Shown here piece by piece: positions 6,249 through 13,364 of a DNA stretch of 25,693 nt (positions within the stretch are counted from its first letter, which is position 1; each line of letters starts with the position of its first letter). Position numbers and translations under genes: made by a program. The notes beneath the pieces were generated by a model. That model saw only the letters and a program-made list of their open reading frames with translations. It did no database searches and was not told the DNA's origin. The DNA comes from a virus. Where the stretch lies: IMG/VR virus record IMGVR_UViG_3300010885_020865, positions 1 through 25,693 of that record. One strand, written 5' to 3'.

Positions 6249-8648
6249 TTAAATGATATTATTTAAGATTCCGTTTAAGTTGTCTTTGCTGTCAGCTAGT
6301 GTACGCTTCATTATTTCGTGTGCATCCAACTGTTTTAGCGCAGTATCTTTCAATTCGGCCATGTGCGAAGTCAATTCACTCATGATGCCGCCACCGCTTG
6401 AGCTTTGTGATTCAATCTTGGCACCCAGCATATCCAATTTGGTTCCAAGTTCTTTTATAGTATCAGCAAATGCTTTTTGTTGTTCATCGTTATTTTGAGT
6501 TTGAAAATCGGCCATGCTACGAATAGCACTGTCAAAATTGCCACTCATCAATGTGGCCATGTCAGCTGACATCAAGCCCTGTGTATTCATTTTGACTGGT
6601 ATAGATTTTCCATCCGGCAACGGTACCGCTGCCTCGGGTCCTGCTTCGCCAAATATGTTCAACATGCCCGGTGTTGCTATGCCACCCTCGGCGTGTTTTG
6701 CCATCTTTTCACCAAAGAATCCAGCCAGTCCGCCAGCAATGCCTCCCAGGCCAGCACCAATGGCTGTCCCAATACCTGGAGCAATAAAGGTACCAATTGT
6801 GGCGCCTAGCTCAGCGCCGGCCCAAGCGCCTGCACCAGTGGCCAACAAACTGGTGGTTTTATCTACATCAACACCCTCTTCCTCGGCTTTGCGTTTGGCA
6901 TAGTTGCCCACGCCTTCACGAATAATACCAATGGCTTCGGTCATTAGGCCCATGGTTTGTTTTGCATTTTCAGTCAGCAAGTTGGCATAGGCTGGCAAAT
7001 TATCAGTAGCAAACTTTTCCATCTCCTGTCCAAAATCATTCATTTGTTTGGTAAGATCTTGGTATCCGGTTGTCAGTGCATCTTGTGCTGTGCTTTGACG
7101 ATCAGCGGCATCAGCTGAACGTTCAGCCGCATCGGCTGCCATGGTAAAGCCACCCAGTTTGTTGCTTACATCAGCAAAACCTTTGACCACACCGCCCATG
7201 TTGTTGCCCAATAGTACTGCGGTGTCGGCTGCATTGCCTTCAACTGCTGTGCGTCTGCGTGTGGCTTCGGCGGCCTCGCTCATGGCCGCAGTGGTTTCGC
7301 TCACGATGTTTTTGTTACCAGACTGTACTTCTGAAGCCACCTTTTGAATCATGTCCATGGCTTCTTTGTTGCCGGCAATCATGGGATCGGTCACTGTGCC
7401 ACCGGCCAGCATCTGCATCAAGGCATTTTGAAATTCTGGTCCCATGGCGGCCATTGTGCTGTGTGCGCCTTTAAACGCTTCTTTTTGTTCAGCAGTTAAT
7501 TTGGCCATTAACGATCCGCGCATACTTTCTTGTCGCGCTTTCTCCATTAACTTTTTAGCATCTTGACCTGTAATATCACTGATCACTTTCAAGTTCTTGG
7601 CATAGTCTTTTACCTGAGTGGCCAATTCAGCTGGTGCAATGTTTCTAATGTCTTTGCCGCTGGCTTTCATTTGTGCACCGTACTGGGCAACAATTTCGCC
7701 CTGTTCTTCATAAGTGTAGCCCATGGCCAACAACTCATCACGCACCGATTTGCCACTTGTACCAATTTGATTCTTTAGGGTGCTCATGCCATGTGCCACA
7801 GCCATCATACCATCAGCTTGATTTACACCCATGTTACGAATATCCGAGCCTGCGGCTTTAACAATGGCCGAAAACTGATCCATCATTAAGCCACTGGCAT
7901 GTGCAGTATTACGCATTTCGGTCATGCCGCCCGCAAAGCTGGCACCAGCTTTGGTAAAGTCGTGCAACATGGCAGCCGACTTCTTGAATTCCTGTGCAAA
8001 TACCTGGTTGGCAACTTTTAATACTGTGGTAGCAAAGTCAATTGCGGCCTTGGCAGCCGCGCTCAGTGCATCGCTTGCTCCGGTAATTGCCCCGCTAAAC
8101 GGACCCAAGAATCCGGCCACCGCGTGAACGCCGGCATTGAGCACATCGACCCCGGCCTTGGCTGTCATGCCCACTATGTCAATGTTGGTGGCCATCATGG
8201 TGGCGGCTGCCCCGATTGGGTCTTTGGCCATTTGTTCATAGCTGGTGGCAAACGATGTTGCCACAGCGGCCGCAGTTGCTAATAGTGTTTTACCAAAATT
8301 ACCAATGGCGGTTTTACCCATGCTGAAGCCTTCTTTCATGCCGCCCCAGGCACCTTTAAGGTAGTTGCCAAAAGCCGATGAAGTCTTGTTGGTGTTGTCT
8401 TGTTCCTTGCCCTGCTTCTTGCTGTCTTCGGTATTCTTCTTGATCTGTTTGCCTTCTTCTTCGCGGGCTTTCTTTAGATCTTTTTCTTCCTTGCTACTAC
8501 CGGGCTTGGTACCAGCCATTTGGCCACCGCCAGTGGCTCCACCGGCCCTTTGTATGGCCGCAAGAATTTTCAATGCAGTTTCTTCGCTGGCGGCATTTTC
8601 AGCAACCACGTTGCCAATGTTGGGTATGTTAATTGTTACGGCGGCCAT
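6249..8648 (-). CDS. Tail tape measure protein
   Basis: A 799-residue protein expected to lie in the tail tube and set tail length. Residues 1-30 contain an (I/V)xIPxIGxVxAENAASE-type head. Residues 45-85 are charged coiled coil. Residues 120-210 and 600-645 are Ala/Gly-rich hydrophobic segments, the latter a glycine-zipper. GEAGPEAAVPL at 667-677 is a signature common in tape measure proteins of siphoviruses and non-T4 myoviruses, so the call does not rest on T4 gp29 similarity. If mostly helical at 1.5 A per residue, a tail near 120 nm is implied (inference). It heads the leftward head operon and is divergent from the gp26-like gene across a shared palindromic promoter. No clear Shine-Dalgarno. 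Confidence 0.8.
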   Translation of the reverse strand: MAAVTINIPNIGNVVAENAASEETALKILAAIQRAGGATGGGQMAGTKPGSSKEEKDLKKAREEEGKQIKKNTEDSKKQGKEQDNTNKTSSAFGNYLKGAWGGMKEGFSMGKTAIGNFGKTLLATAAAVATSFATSYEQMAKDPIGAAATMMATNIDIVGMTAKAGVDVLNAGVHAVAGFLGPFSGAITGASDALSAAAKAAIDFATTVLKVANQVFAQEFKKSAAMLHDFTKAGASFAGGMTEMRNTAHASGLMMDQFSAIVKAAGSDIRNMGVNQADGMMAVAHGMSTLKNQIGTSGKSVRDELLAMGYTYEEQGEIVAQYGAQMKASGKDIRNIAPAELATQVKDYAKNLKVISDITGQDAKKLMEKARQESMRGSLMAKLTAEQKEAFKGAHSTMAAMGPEFQNALMQMLAGGTVTDPMIAGNKEAMDMIQKVASEVQSGNKNIVSETTAAMSEAAEATRRRTAVEGNAADTAVLLGNNMGGVVKGFADVSNKLGGFTMAADAAERSADAADRQSTAQDALTTGYQDLTKQMNDFGQEMEKFATDNLPAYANLLTENAKQTMGLMTEAIGIIREGVGNYAKRKAEEEGVDVDKTTSLLATGAGAWAGAELGATIGTFIAPGIGTAIGAGLGGIAGGLAGFFGEKMAKHAEGGIATPGMLNIFGEAGPEAAVPLPDGKSIPVKMNTQGLMSADMATLMSGNFDSAIRSMADFQTQNNDEQQKAFADTIKELGTKLDMLGAKIESQSSSGGGIMSELTSHMAELKDTALKQLDAHEIMKRTLADSKDNLNGILNNII

Positions 8649-8658
8649 GTTTTTTCGC

Positions 8659-8686
8659 GATAAATAGAATTATACATCTATTTATG
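8659..8686. promoter_or_regulatory. Palindromic two-way late promoter
   Basis: ATAAATAG at 8660-8667 and CTATTTAT at 8678-8685 form a perfect 8-bp inverted repeat with a 10-base centre. The plus strand reads GATAAATA (8659-8666) and the minus strand CATAAATA (8686-8679), each 7 of 8 to the T4 late consensus. Each element points across the centre to its own gene: gp26-like at 8699 rightward, tape measure at 8648 leftward. Predicted start points for both would fall near 8672. Confidence 0.65.
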
Positions 8687-8698
8687 GAGATCAAAACC

Positions 8699-9550
8699 AT
8701 GGCGAATCCAGCTGAGAATCCGCTGTTCAAACACTTTAGACAACCTGCGGTCTATTTGAAACTACCGTCCCAAGGACAATATTACCCCACTGGTGCATTG
8801 GACTTGCCCACTACTGGGCAGATTCCGGTCTACCCAATGACTGTCAAAGACGAGCTGACCCTGCGTACCCCGGATGCGCTATTGAACGGCTCGGGCATGA
8901 TCGAAGTAATTCGCAGTTGTTGCCCCAATATCATTGACCCCTGGAGTATGCCAGCAGTTGATGTGGATCCGGTGTTTGTGGCCATACGCTTGGCCAGCTA
9001 TGGTGTTGAAATGGATCTAGATACCACTTGCCCAAGTTGCAATGCCGAAAACAATCACTCGTTGGATTTACGCACCATTTTGGATCGTTACAAAGAAATT
9101 GACTACTCGCGCCCGGCTTTTATCGAAAAACTCAAGTTCAAGTTTAAACCACAAACGTACCGAGACATCAACACAGTCAGTTTGATCAATTACGAAGAAC
9201 AGCGTCTGATCACCAGTGTGGTCAACAACGATGATTTAAGTGAAGAAGAAAAAACTGTAAAATTTGCCGAGAGTTTTAACAAACTCAAAAAAATGAACAT
9301 TGATATTATTGCCACCTGTATAGAAAGCATCACTACCGAAGACGATGTTGAAGTAAGCGACAGTAAATTCATTTACGAGTTTATAGAAAACTCCAGCCGC
9401 GAAGTGTTTAACGAACTCAAAGACCGAATCAACAAGTTGGTCGAAAACAACAAAACTCAGCCAATTCCCATAAGCTGTGGCGAATGCACCAAAGAGTACA
9501 CCACCACTCTAGAGTTTAATCAATCAAATTTTTTCGGCAACGGCTCTTGA
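8699..9550 (+). CDS. 26: Baseplate hub assembly protein, gp26-like
   Basis: Start chosen at 8699 (MANPAENPLF), giving 283 residues, because GGAGA lies 8 bases upstream; earlier in-frame ATGs at 8633 and 8684 would overlap the promoter and the Shine-Dalgarno. The protein resembles the T4 gp26/gp51 baseplate family: N-terminal FKHFRQPAVYLKLPSQGQYY, then PMTVKDELTLRTPDALLNG. Four cysteines in two CxxC pairs (C111/C114 in CPSC, C260/C263 in CGEC) look like a split zinc site. In T4 these proteins help build the baseplate hub. Here the gene sits beside the tape measure gene and overlaps a small -1 ORF, like tail-assembly chaperone gene pairs of other phages, so a chaperone role is an alternative. 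Confidence 0.75.
   Translation: MANPAENPLFKHFRQPAVYLKLPSQGQYYPTGALDLPTTGQIPVYPMTVKDELTLRTPDALLNGSGMIEVIRSCCPNIIDPWSMPAVDVDPVFVAIRLASYGVEMDLDTTCPSCNAENNHSLDLRTILDRYKEIDYSRPAFIEKLKFKFKPQTYRDINTVSLINYEEQRLITSVVNNDDLSEEEKTVKFAESFNKLKKMNIDIIATCIESITTEDDVEVSDSKFIYEFIENSSREVFNELKDRINKLVENNKTQPIPISCGECTKEYTTTLEFNQSNFFGNGS
9526..9532 (+). other. Putative -1 ribosomal frameshift site
   Basis: The heptamer A AAT TTT in the gp26-like reading frame fits the X XXY YYZ slippery rule and runs into six T. After a -1 slip the new frame (AAA TTT TTT CGG CAA CGG CTC TTG) is open straight into the 72-residue ORF. The normal frame stops at 9548-9550. A stop in the -1 frame at 9517-9519 limits any shift to the 30 bases that contain this heptamer. 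A short hairpin (9560-9564 with 9573-9577) follows at a longer distance than usual. Confidence 0.5.
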
Positions 9551-9765
9551 CACTGACCAACGAGGAAATCATCTCGTGGTTGGATAGAATGGATCGAGAA
9601 TCAAGAGCCCTGAAAGAAGATCTACTGACACTGTGTTGGTACATGCGTGGTGGAATCACATACGACGATGCCATGTTGTTGAGTCATAACGAGCGTAAAC
9701 TCATCGGCAAACTCATTGACAAGAATTTAGAAACTACCAAGAAGACCGGAATGCCGTTTTTCTAA
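9547..9765 (+). CDS. 72-aa tail/baseplate accessory ORF
   Basis: A 72-residue helical protein containing CWYMRGGITYDDAMLLSHNE, a central segment I have seen in small proteins encoded next to gp26-like genes in T4-like phages. Its only early start is a TTG overlapping the gp26-like stop codon (TTGA), with no Shine-Dalgarno before it; the first ATG is at residue 15. It may be made by translational coupling, or as the C-terminal part of a longer protein through a -1 frameshift at 9526-9532. Beside the tape measure gene, it would then correspond to the 'T' part of a G/GT-type tail chaperone. Function unproven. Confidence 0.65.
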   Translation: MTLTNEEIISWLDRMDRESRALKEDLLTLCWYMRGGITYDDAMLLSHNERKLIGKLIDKNLETTKKTGMPFF

Positions 9766-9793
9766 GACATTTAAAGATGTCTTACAGACATCT
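9763..9793 (+). other. Two mutually exclusive hairpins at stop codon
   Basis: TAAGACAT (9763-9770) can pair with ATGTCTTA (9777-9784), loop six bases. AGATGTCT (9775-9782) can instead pair with AGACATCT (9786-9793), loop three bases. The central arm is shared, so only one can form. The first includes the stop codon of the 72-residue ORF. No T run follows, so it is not a simple terminator; an RNA processing or stability role is possible. Confidence 0.5.
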
Positions 9794-9799
9794 GTTGTT

Positions 9800-9892
9800 T
9801 CGCTTGCGCTCACAACATTTATTTCTAACAAATCAAATTAGTTAACTAAAGATAATTAACTAGTTTCATTTGTTTTGTTAAGAGCGAAGCGA
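9800..9892 (+). terminator. Long nested hairpin, candidate terminator or ncRNA
   Basis: Outer stem: 9800-9811 pairs with 9882-9892 over 11 base pairs with one bulged G. Inner stem: 9829-9845 pairs with 9856-9872, 15 of 17, loop of ten. The inner stem is followed by TTTTGTT (9873-9879), so it may terminate the rightward gp26-like transcript. The 93-base size is larger than a usual intrinsic terminator, and a structured noncoding RNA is an alternative. Confidence 0.5.
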
Positions 9893-10081
9893 TTATAGTT
9901 TCATCTAGATTAATCGGTCACACTTTGCCCGCACAGGGCAAAGAAAATGAATTTAACTTCATCTGAGTAGCACAGCCACACTAGCGTTACAACATTACAG
10001 AGGCGGTTGTCCGGTACCTCGAGTTGCGTCTTTATCACAACGGCAGCCAATACAATATACGCTAACATACTGTACCGACCT

Positions 10082-10105
10082 GTACGATCACTCGTACGTC
10101 TTTTT
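10082..10105 (+). terminator. Rightward intrinsic terminator
   Basis: GTACGA (10082-10087), loop TCAC, TCGTAC (10092-10097), then GTC and five T (10101-10105). This is a compact stem and U-tract, pointing rightward, that would keep gp26-side transcripts from entering the opposing operon. There is no gene directly before it, so it may be a second-line terminator or the end of a small RNA. Confidence 0.55.
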
Positions 10106-10260
10106 AGCTTTTAAAATTTCTTCAAACAATCAAACCACAGCAATTAGTGATCCGCGTCCGGTCAAGGATAGTGATTGAGTGCTCTGTACGGCGCAGAGTC
10201 TTCCGTCCCTCTTTTTATCGAGTTGTCGCTAGGCACACGTTTTTAGACTTGTGCGAGTCG

Positions 10261-10692
10261 TTAACCGTTTAATTTCTTTATGTGGGAGCCATGGACACGG
10301 ACAGAGATTTGTCCGTTGTAGTATTCTTGTGATTCTAGCACTCGGTGTGTAAATTGTTCTCTTGCTTCGATATAACTACATTCGGCTTTGGAGCGACAGT
10401 AGTACATGATTTCTCTTGTAAACTGTTCTGCGCCCAGAGCCGCAACATCTTTATTCAATTCATCGTTTGAGCCATAATATGTTTGCCAGTCGCTGTCTAT
10501 TTTGCTTCTGATCTTCTTTTTCTTTTTTGTGCCGTTTTTTAGTTTTACTACTTTGTATGTGGTTTTTGCGAATTTCGCTAGTTTTTTACCTATGTATTTG
10601 CGCCCTGATACACGATTCGTGATGAGATAGACGAAGCCTACACAATCTTCGGGAAGTTCCTGAATCGGGGAGCCTTGATACGTCCATGTCAT
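10261..10692 (-). CDS. GIY-YIG family endonuclease
   Basis: A 143-residue protein with the GIY-YIG fold signature in variant form: GFVYLI at 19-24 and KYIGK at 32-36, then a conserved Glu helix (ECSYIEAREQF, 104-114) and the terminal Asn motif (EYYNGQI, Asn126). An insert of six near-consecutive Lys/Arg (about 56-62, KKKKKIR) suggests DNA contact. Similar single-domain nucleases occur in many T4-like phages; some are homing enzymes, others may be repair or host-DNA nucleases. No separate DNA-binding domain is visible. It is the last gene of the gp55-gp47-gp46 operon, 40 bases after the radical SAM gene. Confidence 0.8.
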   Translation of the reverse strand: MTWTYQGSPIQELPEDCVGFVYLITNRVSGRKYIGKKLAKFAKTTYKVVKLKNGTKKKKKIRSKIDSDWQTYYGSNDELNKDVAALGAEQFTREIMYYCRSKAECSYIEAREQFTHRVLESQEYYNGQISVRVHGSHIKKLNG

Positions 10693-10732
10693 GCTTTATA
10701 ATTATGCCTTGATTTGCCATGATAAAATATTA

Positions 10733-11596
10733 TTAAAATTCTGTTACACGTTGCCACTGTGTAGCAAAATTGGTAACCAAATTGGTTGAACTACAGATTT
10801 CTGCACAGGTTTTGTGCGGATGGTCTGTGGCCCAGCTGGCTTGAACCTGATCAAAATCTGCTGTTGGGTCAGCCTCACCTAGCCAACAACAGGGACTGAT
10901 CTGGCCCTTTGCACTCAAAAACAATCCTTTATCGGCCAAGGCCTGACATTGGATTGCGCCTTGCGCTACAGGACGATGCCATGTGACTGGATGTTCTGTA
11001 CCGCCTAAAAAATTTCGTTTACTGACCTTGGCTCTAAACCACTTGAATCCCATGTCTCGGGCCAGTTGTTCACAAGCGTCAACTTGATGTTCGTTGTGCC
11101 GAAACACCAGCATGTCCCAGTGTGCTGAGCCACCGGCACGAATAAAAGTTTCTGCATTTTGCATCACACGACTCCAGTTAACACCACGACGATATATGTG
11201 ATTGGTGTCTTCAAGTCCGTCGATGCTGAACACCACATAGTCCTGGGGTTTGTGTAACACATTGGCCAAATTGGCCCACCAATAACTGCCCTGTAAGCCA
11301 CCATTGGTATTCATGCCCAACACCGTGCTACTGTTGATGGATCTAACATAACTGAATATGGACTTTGATACTTCGTTTGCTGCCGGATCACCGTAGTTAC
11401 CGCACATGAACAACTTGTCCAATCGATATATCAGTCGCTCGGGCACAGTCTGTTGAAAACTTTGCAGGCTGTGTGAGTTATGTACTCGCTTGTCAAAGTT
11501 CACGTCGGTTTCACGAGCACAAGCCGGACATGAGGCCTGACACACGTCAGTAGACTCAACATGTAATACTCTGGCAGTTTCAAGCAATTTCAACAT
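10733..11596 (-). CDS. Radical SAM enzyme A with Cys-rich C-terminus
   Basis: A 287-residue protein with the radical SAM [4Fe-4S] motif CX3CX2C (C19, C23, C26; CQASCPAC), a MCGNYGDP loop (64-71) in the position of the family's Gly-rich SAM-binding region, and FSIDGLEDT (123-131). The C-terminus carries C217-X18-CC(236,237)-X26-C264-X3-C268, a SPASM/Twitch-like auxiliary cluster domain found in enzymes that modify peptides or proteins. It is a paralogue of the gene at 13365-14240: same Cys spacing and shared WW, DGLxDTxxxYRxG and HNEHQ motifs. Its start overlaps the gp46 stop by 17 bases, so translation is coupled. Substrate unknown. Confidence 0.85.
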   Translation of the reverse strand: MLKLLETARVLHVESTDVCQASCPACARETDVNFDKRVHNSHSLQSFQQTVPERLIYRLDKLFMCGNYGDPAANEVSKSIFSYVRSINSSTVLGMNTNGGLQGSYWWANLANVLHKPQDYVVFSIDGLEDTNHIYRRGVNWSRVMQNAETFIRAGGSAHWDMLVFRHNEHQVDACEQLARDMGFKWFRAKVSKRNFLGGTEHPVTWHRPVAQGAIQCQALADKGLFLSAKGQISPCCWLGEADPTADFDQVQASWATDHPHKTCAEICSSTNLVTNFATQWQRVTEF

Positions 11597-13349
11597 CGGT
11601 ATTGTAAGTTGTAAATCCGTTTTCTTTCACCACATGGAGTGTGTTGTTTACACGTCCAGCCAGTTCATCCTTGTGGCTCACTAGCCAAATGCTCTTGTTG
11701 GATTCACGTGCCATCTTCTTTAAGATAGCCAAACTGTTTTCAACTCCCGAACTGTCCATGCCCGAGTCCACAAGTTCGTCGATAAACAACAAGTTAATGG
11801 GTTGATATAGACTTTCCCACACATCGCGGAACGCCCATGACAAACTCAATATGAGCCTATTACGTTCACCACGACTCAAGTTGTCAAAGTCCAGATCCCG
11901 GCCCAGTTCACTGATGGCCACAGTCAAGTCGTTGTTGAATTTAACAGTATGCGGCAAGCCAATACGATCCAAATATTGTCCTAGTCGTGCGTTCAAGTAC
12001 GATAAGTTCTGATCAATGATGCGTTTACGAATAAAACTATCTTTGTTGGTCAACAGTTTTAACAAGAAATCTTGGTGTTCCTTAAGATTGGCCAGGTCAT
12101 TCATGACCACATAATCAATTTCTTCCAAGGCCTGTTCTTGCATTTCTTGGATTTGTTCCACATACGGATCTGCTTCGGCTTCTTTGGCAGTCAGTTGTGC
12201 CAACACAGCACCCATACTACTACGATGTTCAAATGCATCTGATTCGTTATCGTAAAATACCTGCGGTGGAGTTCCCAACTCACCCAATAATTGAAGTGCA
12301 TCGGTGTGTTCTATCCACTGTGTGTTTGTTGCCAGTGCTTGTAATGCGGCTTCCTGTAGTGCCTGGCGTTTTTCCTCTAGCAAGGTTTCTTGTTTGTCAT
12401 CGTGGAATGCTTGTCCACAACTATGACAAGTGTGATTTTCTAAACTGGCAATATCGGCTCGGAGCTTGTCTATGGTTTTCTGCTCTCTAGCCTCGTCTAG
12501 TTCACAACGCCGGATCCAATTGGTTAATTCTTTAATCTGTTTTGATTTTTCATTATACACAGTAAGTGCATGATGTGCAGATAATTCGGCTTCGATATCT
12601 ATCTTGGCCAGTTGATCGTAAGCGGCCTGCAATGCTGCCACATCCTCAGATTTTTTTCTATTCCATATTGTTTGACGTCTAAGCAGTGCGTCAATTTGAT
12701 CTTGTATGCGTCGATTAGCATCACCCACTGCTTTGATACGGAATTCTTCTTGTGTAATTGCGTCTTTGGTGGCTTTGCTTAACTCTTTGAGTCGCTCGGC
12801 TTTTTCACTTAATAGGGTAATGCCCAACAACTGTTCAATAATAGCACGTTGATCGTTGGCCTTCAATGCCAAAAACGGTTCAGTATAGGTGTTAAGTGCC
12901 ACAATGTGTTTGAACATGTCATGGCTCATGCCCAACATGCGCTCAATATCGGCCTGTGTTTCTCTTGAATCGCCTTGTGCATCGTCTGTGATTTCACGTT
13001 CGGTGCCCGACACAAAAAACTTCATTGTGTTGGGTTTACGACCACGTTCAATTCTATAGTCGGTGCCGTCTTTTTCAAAGTCGATAGTGACCAACATGTT
13101 TTTACCGTTGGTCTTGTTGATCAAGTTGTCTTTCTTGATGTTGGTTAGAGCGTTGCCGTAAAGCGCATAAGATAACGCATTTATGATCGTGGTCTTGCCA
13201 GTGCCGTTACGAGCTCCTGAGTCGTCGCCCCCAAGATCCAAGTTCTCGCCCAGCACCAAGGTCAAGTCCCTGCGATTAAAGTTAACAGCCTGTGTAGAGT
13301 TACCCACACTCATAAAATTCTTTACCGCGATATCTTTAATTTTAAACAT
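11580..13349 (-). CDS. 46: Recombination nuclease subunit, gp46 (Rad50/SbcC-like)
   Basis: A 589-residue ABC-type ATPase that with gp47 resects DNA ends for recombination-dependent replication and host DNA breakdown. Visible in order: Walker A GARNGTGKTT (45-54, Lys52), coiled coil from about 180, zinc hook CHSC (C308, C311), second coiled coil to about 430, ABC signature LSRGER (491-496), Walker B LLFIDE (520-525) and switch His559 in VSHKDE. Length is near T4 gp46 (560). It is flanked on both sides by radical SAM genes, which separates it from gp47. In T4 the two subunit genes are close neighbours. Gap to the upstream gene is 15 bases; no clear Shine-Dalgarno. Confidence 0.96.
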   Translation of the reverse strand: MFKIKDIAVKNFMSVGNSTQAVNFNRRDLTLVLGENLDLGGDDSGARNGTGKTTIINALSYALYGNALTNIKKDNLINKTNGKNMLVTIDFEKDGTDYRIERGRKPNTMKFFVSGTEREITDDAQGDSRETQADIERMLGMSHDMFKHIVALNTYTEPFLALKANDQRAIIEQLLGITLLSEKAERLKELSKATKDAITQEEFRIKAVGDANRRIQDQIDALLRRQTIWNRKKSEDVAALQAAYDQLAKIDIEAELSAHHALTVYNEKSKQIKELTNWIRRCELDEAREQKTIDKLRADIASLENHTCHSCGQAFHDDKQETLLEEKRQALQEAALQALATNTQWIEHTDALQLLGELGTPPQVFYDNESDAFEHRSSMGAVLAQLTAKEAEADPYVEQIQEMQEQALEEIDYVVMNDLANLKEHQDFLLKLLTNKDSFIRKRIIDQNLSYLNARLGQYLDRIGLPHTVKFNNDLTVAISELGRDLDFDNLSRGERNRLILSLSWAFRDVWESLYQPINLLFIDELVDSGMDSSGVENSLAILKKMARESNKSIWLVSHKDELAGRVNNTLHVVKENGFTTYNTDVEIA

Positions 13350-13364
13350 ATTTTGTATTGTAAC

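Larger units (their letters stand above)
9766..10260. other. Noncoding stretch between converging genes
   Basis: About 495 bases with no credible coding frame between the 72-residue ORF (rightward) and the GIY-YIG gene (leftward). It contains the hairpins listed separately, a further perfect 8-bp stem at 9923-9930/9936-9943 (CTTTGCCC/GGGCAAAG, loop GCACA), a terminator at 10082-10105, TAGTGAT twice (10146 and 10170 area), and a CTCTG/CAGAG stem near 10182-10198 followed by a pyrimidine-rich run. I looked for tRNA T-loops on both strands and found none. Confidence 0.7.

Noticed and set aside
8633-8698. N-terminal extension of the gp26-like protein from the ATG at 8633
   Set aside because: It would add residues unlike the family, run through the palindromic late promoter, and ignore the good GGAGA before the ATG at 8699.
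9947-10260. tRNA or small ORF in the 495-base noncoding stretch
   Set aside because: No T-loop sequence (GTTCGAATCC-like) or acceptor stem on either strand; the ATG at 9947 gives only seven codons.
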